Source: Micavibrio sp. (lineage in GTDB: Bacteria; Patescibacteriota; Minisyncoccia; Moranbacterales; GCA-2747515). Taken from it: a stretch of 52,349 nucleotides of DNA. A program made the position numbers and the translations under genes. The stretch covers positions 1-52,349 of the forward strand of contig DYDB01000002.1 of NCBI GenBank assembly GCA_020718085.1, given 5' to 3'. This document shows positions 31,052 through 39,382 of this stretch, in pieces. Numbering within the stretch: the stretch's first letter is position 1; each line of letters starts with the position of its first letter. Under the pieces are notes generated by a model. It saw only the letters and a list, made by a program, of their open reading frames with translations, was not told the origin of the DNA and did no database searches.

Positions 31052-31537
31052 ATGAAAAGTATGGAAAGCGCTTTCAACACATTGCGCAACGCTGAAACGG
31101 ATTACAAAAAAAATCAAGTAGCTGATCCTGTTCTTGCTGAGGAAATGGCCTATGCAGAGAAAGATGCACATAAGAAAAAGTTTGGCATCATAGATCCATC
31201 GGATGAACAATTGGAGAAAGGTCAAAAAGCAATGTTTGAGAGAGGTATAGAAGCGTTGGCAGCGGAAGCTGAAAAGATAGTTCCCAGCATGAAAATTCTT
31301 GAAAGACAAAAAAGAGAAAAAGATTTTGACGGAGAGCTTATCTCGTTTGAGTACGATGGTCATGTCTATAAATTTGATCATTTCATTTCTTTTCAAAAAG
31401 AAGACGATATGGCACCGGATTACTTTCAATTGGTAAGCGTGGATGACAGTGTGGAATTTACTGATGATGAAGAAAAACTAATAATACAGAAGTTTGAGAC
31501 TGCACTAAGAATGAAATTGGATGAGATGGTAAAATAA
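31052..31537 (+). CDS. Hypothetical cytoplasmic protein
   Basis: A protein of 161 residues. It is highly charged and probably largely helical for the first 85 residues (FNTLRNAETDYKKNQ, LEKGQKAMFERGIEAL, AAEAEKIV). A short beta region follows (LISFEYDGHVYKFDHFISF) and a final helix (EEKLIIQKFETALRMKLDEM). No signal peptide or span. Family not recognised. Monocistronic, with A-rich sequence before the ATG and no Shine-Dalgarno. Confidence 0.65.
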   Translation: MKSMESAFNTLRNAETDYKKNQVADPVLAEEMAYAEKDAHKKKFGIIDPSDEQLEKGQKAMFERGIEALAAEAEKIVPSMKILERQKREKDFDGELISFEYDGHVYKFDHFISFQKEDDMAPDYFQLVSVDDSVEFTDDEEKLIIQKFETALRMKLDEMVK

Positions 31538-31640
31538 TAGGATTTTTCTATATATGAAAACGAATAGAGAGGTTCTTTTCAATTCCACATGCTTTTTTAA
31601 TGTGTTAGTATGTAAGTTGTAAAACAAATAACATATACAC

Positions 31641-32399
31641 ATGACTTTCACGGCAATTATCATTGGCTGTATTACAGGTTTTATCTCTGCATTTTTTGGT
31701 TTTGGCGGCAGTAGTATAGACACGCCTCTTCTTAATGTTTTTTTACATCTTCCGCCGTATGTTGCACTTGGGACACCTTTACCCGTAGCAATTCTTACGA
31801 TCCTTATTGCATTAAGCGTATATTGGAAAAGTAATTTGATAAATTATCGCATATTTCTGTATAGTGCTCTCGGTGGATTACCTGGTGTTATGATTGGTTC
31901 ATATCTCTCACAATTTTTTCCAGGAAAAATTCTCATGATCCTTACGGCCGGAGTATTGTTTTTTATCGGATTGAATTTTTTGATCAATGACATTCATCAA
32001 AAGGAGTTATATGCCAAGAAGGGACAAGACAAAATTTCATCCGCATACATTTTGATCATGGCAATTGTGAGCAGTGTAATTTCCGGCATTTTGGCAAATG
32101 GTGGCGGACTATTTTTTGTCGCAATATATGTTATGCTTTTTGGCATGAAAATAAAAGAAGCGATTGCCACATCGTTGTTGACGGTTGCAGTGCTTATTTT
32201 GCCTTCATGTGTAATTCACTATTATTTAGGTCACATTGATCTTGATGTGAGCTTCGCTATGAGTTTGGGGGTTATTCCCATGGCTTATGCTGGGGCAAAA
32301 TTGGATCTTCGTACGAAATCATCCACAATAAAGATGCTTTTTGGATTTTTGCTCATTGCTTTTTCATTGTATTTTTTTGGCTATCAATTTTTAATATAA
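31641..32399 (+). CDS. TauE/SafE-family membrane permease (TSUP)
   Basis: A protein of 252 residues, about eight spans. The N-terminal GCITGFISAFFGFGGSSIDTPLL and the mid-protein SSVISGILANGGGLFFVAIYVML are the paired glycine-rich segments of the TauE/SafE fold, an internal duplication in which the G-GGG turn follows the first span of each half. The family exports or imports sulfite, organosulfonates and other anions; the substrate here is unknown. It ends 4 nt before the hydrolase gene, so the two are probably co-transcribed. Confidence 0.85.
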   Translation: MTFTAIIIGCITGFISAFFGFGGSSIDTPLLNVFLHLPPYVALGTPLPVAILTILIALSVYWKSNLINYRIFLYSALGGLPGVMIGSYLSQFFPGKILMILTAGVLFFIGLNFLINDIHQKELYAKKGQDKISSAYILIMAIVSSVISGILANGGGLFFVAIYVMLFGMKIKEAIATSLLTVAVLILPSCVIHYYLGHIDLDVSFAMSLGVIPMAYAGAKLDLRTKSSTIKMLFGFLLIAFSLYFFGYQFLI

Positions 32400-32403
32400 T
32401 AAA

Positions 32404-33015
32404 ATGAAAAGAGGAGTTATTATTGGAACTATACTTCTCATTTTGATTGGTGGATATTTCATTTTTGTAAAAAATGAGAAGATCGTAAATATGCCACCAA
32501 AGAATGAAAAGATCATTGTATTTGGTGATAGCTTAGTGGAGGGTGTCGGTGCAACGACGGGTTATGATCTTGTAAGCCTAATCGAACAAAGAACGGGAAG
32601 GGAGACCATAAATTATGGCAAGAGTGGTAATACAACGCGTGATGCGCTGGAACGCGTGGATCATGCTATGGCAGAGAAAGCTGGAGTTGTCATGATTATT
32701 CTCGGAGGAAATGATGTTCTCAAAAAAATTCCCAAAGAAGAAACATTTCAGAATTTGGAACACATGATTGACAGTTTTCAGAAGAATGGTTCCGTGGTAG
32801 TTCTTGTGGGCATACGCAGCGGTGTTGTCGGTGACGGCAGGGGTGATGATTATCGCGATCTTGCAAAAAGGAAAGGGGCTGTGTATGTGTCAGATATTTT
32901 GCAAGATGTTTTTGGACGAAGGGAATATATGTTTGACGCTGTGCATCCAAATGATGCAGGATATGCCATAATCGCTGACAGATTGGTGCCTATTATTGCA
33001 GATCTTTTTGAGTAA
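32404..33015 (+). CDS. Membrane-anchored SGNH/GDSL hydrolase
   Basis: A protein of 203 residues. An N-terminal hydrophobic anchor (IIGTILLILIGGYFIFV, about 5-22) precedes the enzyme. Block I is FGDSLVEG with nucleophile S43, block III is GGNDVL and block V is DAVHPNDAGY, giving the Ser-Asp-His triad of arylesterase/TesA-like enzymes. It probably acts outside the membrane on ester or thioester bonds. The substrate is not predictable. Partner in a two-gene unit with the TauE/SafE permease. Confidence 0.88.
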   Translation: MKRGVIIGTILLILIGGYFIFVKNEKIVNMPPKNEKIIVFGDSLVEGVGATTGYDLVSLIEQRTGRETINYGKSGNTTRDALERVDHAMAEKAGVVMIILGGNDVLKKIPKEETFQNLEHMIDSFQKNGSVVVLVGIRSGVVGDGRGDDYRDLAKRKGAVYVSDILQDVFGRREYMFDAVHPNDAGYAIIADRLVPIIADLFE

Positions 33016-33160
33016 ATATACAATGACGTTGTTTGGTGATATCATGAAAACGTAAGACCTCGTCGATCTTGATTGGAAAAACTTCAGGGAGTTTCATCGA
33101 TACTATCAAATTAAGAGAATAATTTCGGACAAATTGATATAATATTATTTATTAATCGAC

Positions 33161-34108
33161 ATGAATCAACAGATTTTAAGTTACTTGCAAGAAAACAAAA
33201 TAAATTATTCGCGGGAGATTCTAACGGAACAATTGAGAAAATCCGGATATCTCGAAAAAGATATTCAAGAAGCTTTGAATATTGTGTATGACTCGGAAAA
33301 TATTACGTTCAATTCCGAACCCATGAGATCAAGCGGGGGAGCGGAGATGGTAGATGTGGAAAAAGTCAAAATTTCTGCAAAAAAACTGTCAATTGGAGCA
33401 GCGATTCTCTGGAGCTTCTTGTGTCTCATGTTCTCACCAGTTGCATTTCTTGTGGCAGTTATGTCAACAGACAGTGGAAGCTCTGTCGGACTTGTCATAA
33501 TTCCTCTTATTTGTATATTCATATGGGCGTGCCCGTTGATAGTCATACGTTTGATTTATAAAAAAGAAAATTATAATGCAGTTCGTACCATGAGCAAAAT
33601 TGCGATCATTGGATTAGCAGGTTTGTTGGTCATAAATGGAGTTTTGGTATTTAGAGTTTTGGGAATCATCACGAAATTAGTTTTCAATGCTGGTGGATAT
33701 CCTTCCGAAATTCTTGTTTTGGCGGAAGATTCTGTTCCAAATGGTTTTATTAAAAAGGATATGGATAATCCTTTGACCTTGTTAAACGATGATTATTACA
33801 TTCAAACTTATGAACAAAAGACAGCGGGTTCAGAGCTGACGAGAACGATCAGTCTTGAATATCAAAAGCAACCATGTGATTATTTAGATGAAGAGATCGA
33901 TCCTTCTGTCAAAAAAATTTTTAGTTGCAAATGGAAAAGATGCACAATAGAAAAAAATGAATATGGAGCAGAAAATATATTTATTGAGGTTGTCGATGCT
34001 GAAAAAAACTCCTGTGTAACTATCAAGTTTCTCGCGGATCAATTGAGTGATCAATTTACTGATCAACAGGCTATGGATATTGTTAGGGCTTTGGAACGAA
34101 CCAAATAG
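33161..34108 (+). CDS. Membrane protein sharing the N-terminal domain of the protein at 7206
   Basis: A protein of 315 residues. The first 45 residues (MNQQILSYLQENKINYSREI, then LTEQLRKSGYLEKDIQEALNIVY) are clearly related to those of the protein at 7206, also at the DNA level. Three spans follow (about 75-110 and 120-175: ILWSFLCLMFSPVAFLVAVM, GLVIIPLICIFIWACPLIVI, IAIIGLAGLLVINGVLVF). The C-terminal 140 residues lie outside or at the membrane face and contain three Cys (QPCDYL, FSCKWKRC) and another in NSCVTIKF. A shared head on different membrane bodies suggests the head is a docking module. Function unknown. Confidence 0.7.
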   Translation: MNQQILSYLQENKINYSREILTEQLRKSGYLEKDIQEALNIVYDSENITFNSEPMRSSGGAEMVDVEKVKISAKKLSIGAAILWSFLCLMFSPVAFLVAVMSTDSGSSVGLVIIPLICIFIWACPLIVIRLIYKKENYNAVRTMSKIAIIGLAGLLVINGVLVFRVLGIITKLVFNAGGYPSEILVLAEDSVPNGFIKKDMDNPLTLLNDDYYIQTYEQKTAGSELTRTISLEYQKQPCDYLDEEIDPSVKKIFSCKWKRCTIEKNEYGAENIFIEVVDAEKNSCVTIKFLADQLSDQFTDQQAMDIVRALERTK

Positions 34109-34149
34109 TCGGACATTTCTGGGCATAAGTTATAATATTGTAAAATAAA

Positions 34150-34180
34150 AAGGTGGTATTCACTCTGGAAATACCACCTT
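34150..34180. terminator. Bidirectional terminator
   Basis: An 11-bp stem, AAGGTGGTATT (34150-34160) with AATACCACCTT (34170-34180), lies between converging genes, with A-rich left and T-rich right flanks. Confidence 0.85.
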
Positions 34181-34203
34181 GTTCAATTTTCGTGTGAAAT
34201 GGA

Positions 34204-34680
34204 TCATATAGTGCGTAGATGTATGATCGCCTCATGAATTATTTTTGCCAAATTGGCATAATAGGGGTCAACCTGATCCAGTTGTGTAAAATAACAAGGC
34301 TCATATACAAACTCGGTGTGCTCCAAATTGAACATTCCATTCACACCAAGTTCTTTTTCTGGTGCTGTGCGAAAATCGGTACGGTATACGATTGCTTTAC
34401 CCTGTGATGTGATGGCAATGCCGTATTCTATACTTGTGCCACTATCTGCATCTGGGCCATCAATGCACCCAATGTACAACACATCATCCCTTGCACATAT
34501 TGACCGGCAATCGTGTGACAATGCTTTAAGGTTTAGTTTTTCACCATCGAAAAAACGCAGAGCCTCTCTTTGTGGCAAAATGATCTCATAGCCAAACGGT
34601 TTAAGATGTTTCTCCAGATAGAGGATATGAAGTCTCTCACCTGCGTTGAAGAGTCTTCCAGCCAAATATATTTTTTTCAT
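34204..34680 (-). CDS. Nucleoside 2-deoxyribosyltransferase family protein
   Basis: A protein of 158 residues. The start ATG at 34680 is preceded by AAAGGAG. The N-terminal KIYLAGRLFNAGE matches the substrate-binding YLAGP-x-F segment. CARDDVLYIGCIDGPDADSGTSIEYG carries the Asp and the nucleophile Glu (E85) of the family, and GKAIVYRTDFR the next conserved block. These enzymes move deoxyribose between bases in nucleotide salvage. With the HAM1-type pyrophosphatase and the PurA homologue, this suggests purine salvage rather than synthesis. The gene has a stronger ribosome-binding site than most genes here. Confidence 0.88.
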   Translation of the reverse strand: MKKIYLAGRLFNAGERLHILYLEKHLKPFGYEIILPQREALRFFDGEKLNLKALSHDCRSICARDDVLYIGCIDGPDADSGTSIEYGIAITSQGKAIVYRTDFRTAPEKELGVNGMFNLEHTEFVYEPCYFTQLDQVDPYYANLAKIIHEAIIHLRTI

Positions 34681-34773
34681 GTCTCAGATCTCCTTTTGTA
34701 AAATGAACGATTCTTGTGCTTTCAAATGATCCTAATTTATAACATTTTGCGAGAACAAAGTCAATGTAAATAT

Positions 34774-34806
34774 AAAGCCGCAGTCTGATCTGCAGAATGC
34801 GGCTTT
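34774..34806 (-). terminator. Terminator of the small helical gene at 34837
   Basis: AAAGCCGCA (34774-34782) pairs with TGCGGCTTT (34798-34806). On the minus strand T-rich sequence follows. Confidence 0.75.
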
Positions 34807-34836
34807 TTGTGGAGAGATATGTGAAAAATAGTTACA

Positions 34837-35157
34837 TCATGCCAGTATGTGATTTGTGACAAAATCAATCACTGGTGCATTTTTTGGGTCTTCCTCAAAT
34901 GCATTGAGTGCCTGCAGCGTCTCTTCTGTCGGACATGTGATCTTGACCAGATGCAAATACAGTGTCTCTTGAGCCATTTCCGGTATATCCGCACGGGGTA
35001 GTTGTGTGCATAGATATTCCTCTGCGAGCGTGTCTCCGCATATTGCCAATACGCCGATTTCGCGGATGTAAAAGCTGCGTTGCTCCGGTGATAATCCTGA
35101 TTTTTGAAGTTCTCTCTGTAATTGTTCCAAGGTCAAGTCTGTCGTTCTCTCTAGCAT
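34837..35157 (-). CDS. Small helical protein of unknown function
   Basis: A protein of 106 residues from the ATG at 35157, which lies 6 nt after GGAGG (35168-35164); the TTG six nt upstream is less likely. It is made of amphipathic helices (LTLEQLQRELQKSGLSPEQR, TLYLHLVKI, ETLQALNAFEED). The style resembles the protein at 304-636, and both genes have strong Shine-Dalgarno sites. I do not recognise the family. It is not coupled to the deoxyribosyltransferase, because a terminator separates them. Confidence 0.6.
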   Translation of the reverse strand: MLERTTDLTLEQLQRELQKSGLSPEQRSFYIREIGVLAICGDTLAEEYLCTQLPRADIPEMAQETLYLHLVKITCPTEETLQALNAFEEDPKNAPVIDFVTNHILA

Positions 35158-35318
35158 AGCCAACCTCCATTAGCCAACGTTATGCAAATCATTTTTTACA
35201 TTCCTCTCCGATGCCGTATTTTAGCAGTGTTTTTGCATGAACGTCAATGTTGGTGCATAATGGACATTTCACTTTTATATGGTACGATAAGTTCACGAAT
35301 TTAGAATGTATCTTTTTT

Positions 35319-36302
35319 ATGAAACCGATCATACAGGTAAAAAATCTGACCAAAGAATTTACTTTTCCTGTCAAAAAAGCATCTGTGGGATGGGTAAAAA
35401 ATTTCATTAAACCGCAAAAACGTACTGTTGTTGCTGTGAATGATGTATCTTTTAGCGTGGGAGCGGGAGAGCGTATTGCGTTTATTGGTCCGAACGGCGC
35501 AGGAAAATCAACAACGATCAAGATGCTTACGGGAATATTACATCCTACACATGGATCAATTGATATAATGGGCTTTGATCCTGTGCAAAATCGCAAAAAA
35601 TTGGCATATCATATTGGAACTGTTTTCGGTCAGCGATCACAACTTTTGCCAAATTTGCCACTCACGGATTCATTGGAATTTTTTGGTGTGATGTATGATA
35701 TGCCGGATCGCGATATAAAAGAACGCATATCCGAACTGGTAACACTTTTTGAATTGGAGGACTTTATAGATCAGCCGGTGCGCAAATTGTCGCTTGGACA
35801 ACGCATGCGTGCAGAGGTTGCAGCGTCATTGATGCATCGTCCGAGGATTATTTTGTTGGATGAACCGACTGTTGGTTTGGATGTTGTGGCAAAAAAGCGT
35901 TTGCGAGAACTCTTGCTCAAGATCAATGCTGAGCAGGGAACGACAATATTTCTTACATCGCATGATGTTGGAGATATAGAATTATTATGTGATCGCACGA
36001 TCGTGATCCATCATGGCATGCTCATCAAAGATCTCCCCACAAAAGATCTGGCACATACATTTGTTTTTGAAAAATATATTGACCTAATCTCACAAGATGC
36101 CTTTGTACAATTTCCGGATTTGCCACAAGGTGTGCGATATCTCACAAAAGAAAAAGAAAAGATCTCTATCGCCGTGGATATTAACAATATCAGTATCACG
36201 CAAGCACTGACAAAAATACTGTTACTATTTGATGTGCAAGATGTGGATGTATATGATGCAGATCTGGAAACTGTGATCAGACATATTTATGAAAAAGCTT
36301 AG
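35319..36302 (+). CDS. ABC-2 type exporter, ATP-binding protein
   Basis: A protein of 327 residues from the ATG at 35319 (MKPIIQVKNLTKEF); the upstream in-frame ATG at 35247 lies in the promoter region. Walker A GPNGAGKST is at 57-65, the signature is KLSLGQRMRAEVAASL, Walker B is IILLDEPTVGLD, and the switch His lies in FLTSHDVGDIE. The C-terminal extension of about 90 residues is typical of drug/polysaccharide ABC-2 ATPases of the NatA/DrrA group. It overlaps the first permease gene by 14 nt. A possible promoter is TGGACA (35261) with TACGAT (35283), 16 bp apart. Confidence 0.92.
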   Translation: MKPIIQVKNLTKEFTFPVKKASVGWVKNFIKPQKRTVVAVNDVSFSVGAGERIAFIGPNGAGKSTTIKMLTGILHPTHGSIDIMGFDPVQNRKKLAYHIGTVFGQRSQLLPNLPLTDSLEFFGVMYDMPDRDIKERISELVTLFELEDFIDQPVRKLSLGQRMRAEVAASLMHRPRIILLDEPTVGLDVVAKKRLRELLLKINAEQGTTIFLTSHDVGDIELLCDRTIVIHHGMLIKDLPTKDLAHTFVFEKYIDLISQDAFVQFPDLPQGVRYLTKEKEKISIAVDINNISITQALTKILLLFDVQDVDVYDADLETVIRHIYEKA

Positions 36303-37089
36303 ATTGGCGGGGAAAATTATTACGACGTTGATAAAAGATCAATGGCATTATCGCAGCCGGCTAATTGCCGATCTGGTTTTGATGTTCGTACGTTGTGGCA
36401 TTTTGCTTGTACTTTATTCCTACGTATTTCGTTTGAAGGGAGATGTAATCCATGGTGCAAATTTTGTAACAGTGGCATGGAGTATCTTTTTTTATTTCGC
36501 ACTTTCCACATTGCGACTGCGAGACGTGGCTCGCTTGATCATGCAAGATGTGCAATCCGGTGCGGTGGAAACGATCTTCACGAAACCAATCTCCTATATT
36601 TTTTATCGTATGATGTGGCAGATTGGTGCAGGCATCAGTTCTTTTGTTGTAGCTTTTATTGCGGGAAGTGTGGCACTTTTGTTTTTTGTGGGCGCACCAG
36701 AGACAATGTTTGTCGGAATTTTTGTACCGTCATTCATTATTACTTTTTTTGCTGCAGTCGTGCTTAATTTGATCTTGTATGTCATCATTGGATTTATCTC
36801 TTTTTGGATCGAAGATATCAATCCCATTTTTTGGCTTGTGGACAAGACGATCATGATCTTGGGAGGCGCGTTTTTCCCCGTAGCGCTGTTTCCTGACTTT
36901 TTGTATAAAATGGCAATTTGGAGTCCTTTTGGTGCTGCGCAGTTCATTACACATACGGTCAATGCATCATGGCAGTATCAATGGTATATGCTTGTGGGTA
37001 TGCAGATCATGTGGATTTGTGTTGCGGGATTTATTTTGTTTTGGGTTAGCAAAAGAGCACAAAAAAGGGTGTCAATTAATGGCGGATAA
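36289..37089 (+). CDS. ABC-2 type exporter, permease 1
   Basis: A protein of 266 residues, six predicted spans (for example LIADLVLMFVRCGILLVLYSYVF, VVAFIAGSVALLFFVG, IITFFAAVVLNLILYVIIGF). The pattern ARLIMQDVQSGAVETIFTKPISYIFYRM, a cytoplasmic loop before the third span, is typical of the ABC-2 subfamily with two permeases per exporter. The gene starts inside the end of the ATPase gene and is followed by the second permease after 11 nt. Substrate unknown. Confidence 0.85.
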   Translation: MKKLRLAGKIITTLIKDQWHYRSRLIADLVLMFVRCGILLVLYSYVFRLKGDVIHGANFVTVAWSIFFYFALSTLRLRDVARLIMQDVQSGAVETIFTKPISYIFYRMMWQIGAGISSFVVAFIAGSVALLFFVGAPETMFVGIFVPSFIITFFAAVVLNLILYVIIGFISFWIEDINPIFWLVDKTIMILGGAFFPVALFPDFLYKMAIWSPFGAAQFITHTVNASWQYQWYMLVGMQIMWICVAGFILFWVSKRAQKRVSINGG

Positions 37090-37100
37090 GTTACATTTGT

Positions 37101-37895
37101 ATGTTCAAAGAAATGACATTCGCATTGTATGCGATCAAAAAAAATATTCAAAACAGCACGGAGCTGCGTGTGAGTTTTTTGTTGACTGTTGTCGGCATGG
37201 CCATAAATAATGGAGCATTTATCGCAACGTGGATATTTTTTACGCAATCTGTGGGCGAAATCAACGGATGGCAAATTGCGGATGTAGTTTCACTCAATGG
37301 ATTTGTTGCGATCTCTTACGGCATCATGTTCTCACTTTTTGTGGGAATCCGCAGATTGCCACAATATATTTCTGACGGCGTATTTGACCGCTTCCTTCTC
37401 TCACCAAAGAGCGTTCTCGTACGTGTAGCGACATCATCTTTCCACGCATCTGCCGTGGGTGATGTGCTTTTTGGTCTTATTTGTTTTGGCGCATATATAT
37501 ATTTGGCAGGTATGACAATACCGCAATTTTTACTCAGCATTTTACTACTAGGCAATGCAATTGGTATGTTCTTTGCCGTCAGTGTCATTGCATATTCGGC
37601 AGGATTTTATTTCACAGATGGATTTTCTGTGACATATAGTATCTTTGATCTTTTTATGACCCCAACACTTTTTCATGGAGGCATCTTTCATGGCGCGATG
37701 AGATTCGTATTTACATTTATTGTGCCATCGCTTGTCGTGGGAGCTTTGCCGGCAGAGATCTTAAAATCCGTTTCTTTTTTCCAAGCAGTGCAACTGACAG
37801 GTATTGTGTGCATATGGATATGTGGCGCATTGCTTTTTTTCCATAGATCAGTCAAGCGTTATGAAAGTGCAAACTTTATGACATTTGGACGATAG
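37101..37895 (+). CDS. ABC-2 type exporter, permease 2
   Basis: A protein of 264 residues with about six spans, similar in build to permease 1: ELRVSFLLTVVGMAINNGAFIATWIFF, then the loop RRLPQYISDGVFDRFLLSPKSVLVRV, then spans through WICGALLFFHRSVKRY. It should form a heterodimer with permease 1, driven by the ATPase at 35319. Last gene of the operon; no clear terminator before the YceI gene. Confidence 0.85.
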   Translation: MFKEMTFALYAIKKNIQNSTELRVSFLLTVVGMAINNGAFIATWIFFTQSVGEINGWQIADVVSLNGFVAISYGIMFSLFVGIRRLPQYISDGVFDRFLLSPKSVLVRVATSSFHASAVGDVLFGLICFGAYIYLAGMTIPQFLLSILLLGNAIGMFFAVSVIAYSAGFYFTDGFSVTYSIFDLFMTPTLFHGGIFHGAMRFVFTFIVPSLVVGALPAEILKSVSFFQAVQLTGIVCIWICGALLFFHRSVKRYESANFMTFGR

Positions 37896-37970
37896 GTTAT
37901 AGGGTCTTTTTGAAAGAATATATAGGATTTTGGTGTATTACATATCAGATAATATGTAATGATATATCTT

Positions 37971-38651
37971 ATGAAACAAATTATAATCGGGGGATTGATC
38001 CTTGCTGTGGTCATTCTCTCTGTAGTGATCATTTCGCGGTCAAAAAATGTTTCCCAAACAGAAAAAATGTCTGAGAATAAAGATGTTGTTGTACCACCCA
38101 CTCCTGTGGCGATAAAAAATTCTCGTGAGGTTGCGATCAGCGCGCAAAATAGTCAGATCATTTGGACGGGTCGCGCAGTCGGCAAAGAACATGTTGGCAC
38201 TGTGGGAATAAAAAATGGGACGTTCGATTTTGTAGAAAGTAAAATGGTCGGTGCGATGTTCACGATCGATATGTCCACAATTGCAGACAATGACCTTGAT
38301 GGTGCAATGAAAGAAAAGCTTGTTACGCATCTCAAGAGCGATGATTTCTTCGGTGTGGAAAAATATCCGGAGGCATATGTAAAGATCATGAGTGTTGAAG
38401 ATGGGGCTGATGCGGGTTACATCAAAGCGAATGCTGAGCTTACGATCAAAGGAATTACGCATCCTGTGTTGATATATGGTAAAACAAGCATGGAAAATGG
38501 TCGGGCAAAATTTGAAGGCGATGTGACGATCGATCGCACGCTGTGGGATATAAAATTCGGATCCGAAAAGTTTATCGAAGGCACTGGCATACAGGTAATT
38601 GACGACAACATCACATTTAACATCACGCTTGTAAGCGAAGAGATGTCATAG
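37971..38651 (+). CDS. Membrane-anchored YceI-family protein
   Basis: A protein of 226 residues from the ATG at 37971; an in-frame ATG at 37959 is also possible. An N-terminal anchor (IIIGGLILAVVILSVVII) is followed by a linker and the YceI barrel (about 50-226): SQIIWTGRAVGKEHVGTVGI, GAMFTIDMSTI, the HLKSDDFFGVEKYPEAYVKI block that defines the family, ANAELTIKGITHPV and GDVTIDRTLWDIKFGS. YceI proteins bind long isoprenoid-type lipids in a barrel. Followed by a terminator. Confidence 0.9.
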   Translation: MKQIIIGGLILAVVILSVVIISRSKNVSQTEKMSENKDVVVPPTPVAIKNSREVAISAQNSQIIWTGRAVGKEHVGTVGIKNGTFDFVESKMVGAMFTIDMSTIADNDLDGAMKEKLVTHLKSDDFFGVEKYPEAYVKIMSVEDGADAGYIKANAELTIKGITHPVLIYGKTSMENGRAKFEGDVTIDRTLWDIKFGSEKFIEGTGIQVIDDNITFNITLVSEEMS

Positions 38652-38681
38652 CAAAATGCACACATGGTGGCAAAAAAAGAT

Positions 38682-38719
38682 GAGGCACGATACAATGATG
38701 ATATCGGAGCCTCTCTTTT
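38682..38719 (+). terminator. Terminator after the YceI gene
   Basis: GAGGC (38682-38686) pairs with GCCTC (38709-38713), with GATA/TATC inside the stem, followed by TCTTTTA. Confidence 0.65.
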
Positions 38720-38736
38720 ATTTGATCAGTATGATA

Positions 38737-38898
38737 ATGAACAAAAACACACATGTACAAAAGAAAGTTGGACGGTTTGCAAAAGATCGTTTTGGTGATA
38801 TTATCGATGAGTCATATTCTGCAAAGGATAAGACGCATAAACTTGCAGATGGAAAAAAGCTGCAATCTGTGATCAAAAAAATTACACGCACAAGCTAA
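38737..38898 (+). CDS. Small basic protein of unknown function
   Basis: A protein of 53 residues from the ATG at 38737 (MNKNTHVQKKVGRFAKDRFG); the longer frame to 38656 would cross the YceI terminator. It is Lys-rich with no hydrophobic stretch and ends KKLQSVIKKITRTS. Family not recognised. The ATG at 38731 is an alternative start adding two residues. Confidence 0.5.
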   Translation: MNKNTHVQKKVGRFAKDRFGDIIDESYSAKDKTHKLADGKKLQSVIKKITRTS

Positions 38899-38902
38899 AA
38901 AA

Positions 38903-38946
38903 TGGAGAGGTGCCAGCCAGCCCAAGGCTGGTCCGCCTCGGGCGGA
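38903..38946 (+). repeat. tRNA-Ser 5' fragment joined to a GC-rich double palindrome
   Basis: TGGAGAGGTGCCAG (38903-38916) is identical to the start of tRNA-Ser(CGA) and its flank at 39243-39256. It is broken off by CCAGCC-CAA-GGCTGG (38917-38931) and TCCGCC-TCG-GGCGGA (38932-38946). The second palindrome core recurs at about 25985-25999. Confidence 0.75.
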
Positions 38947-38975
38947 AGTGGCAATATAATAACATTGGTGTGCTT

Positions 38976-39234
38976 ATGTATTACGTATATATTTTACAGA
39001 GTCAAAAAAATAAGCGATTATGTAAAGGTTTTACAAGTAATCTAACAAAGAGAATTACGGAGCATAACTCAGGAAAAAAATACATCTACCAAGAGCGGCA
39101 TTCCATGGAATCTAATCTATTATCAGGGATTTCTCAAAAAAACTGACGCATTGCGCGAAGAGGAATTTCTGAAGAGTGGAAAAGGTCGAGAGCGCATCAA
39201 ATATCTTTTGCAAGATGCGTTAAAAGAAAGTTAA
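38976..39234 (+). pseudogene. GIY-YIG endonuclease-like gene with a frameshift
   Basis: The frame from the ATG at 38976 (MYYVYILQSQKNKRLCKGFT) is a UPF0213/YhbQ-type GIY-YIG domain, but it ends early at 39144-39146. If one A is removed from the seven-A run at about 39074-39080, the frame continues as SGKNTSTKSGIPWNLIYYQG, then FLKKTDALREEEFLKSGKGR, and ends at TAA 39232-39234. This restores the usual length of about 85 residues, with the Glu of the EEEFLK block. Either a recent frameshift, a sequencing error in the homopolymer, or slippage on the A run. Cys stands where Tyr is usual in LYKGFT. Confidence 0.85.
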
Positions 39235-39243
39235 ATATATGTT

Positions 39244-39332
39244 GGAGAGGTGCCAGAGTGGTCGAATGGGACTGACTCGAAATCAGTTGTCTCGTTTTAA
39301 CGGGACCGGGGGTTCGAATCCCTTCCTCTCCG
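39244..39332 (+). tRNA. tRNA-Ser(CGA)
   Basis: Acceptor GGAGAGG (39244-39250) pairs with CCTCTCC (39325-39331), discriminator G. Anticodon stem ACTGA/TCAGT with loop CTCGAAA gives anticodon CGA. Long variable arm (GTCTCGTTTTAACGGGAC) and T-arm with GGTTCGAATCC. CCA is not encoded. Confidence 0.95.
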
Positions 39333-39338
39333 CGAATG

Positions 39339-39378
39339 AAAAATTCCCTTGTAACTTCATGTTATGAGGGGATTTTTT
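39339..39378 (+). terminator. Terminator of tRNA-Ser(CGA)
   Basis: An A-rich left arm with TTCCCTTGTAAC (39344-39355) pairs, partly by G-U, with GTTATGAGGGGATT (39361-39374) before a T-run. Confidence 0.7.
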
Positions 39379-39382
39379 GTTT

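Noticed and set aside
36342-36767. Alternative frame of 141 codons rich in Cys
   Set aside because: Shadow of the ABC-2 permease; no start signal and atypical composition.
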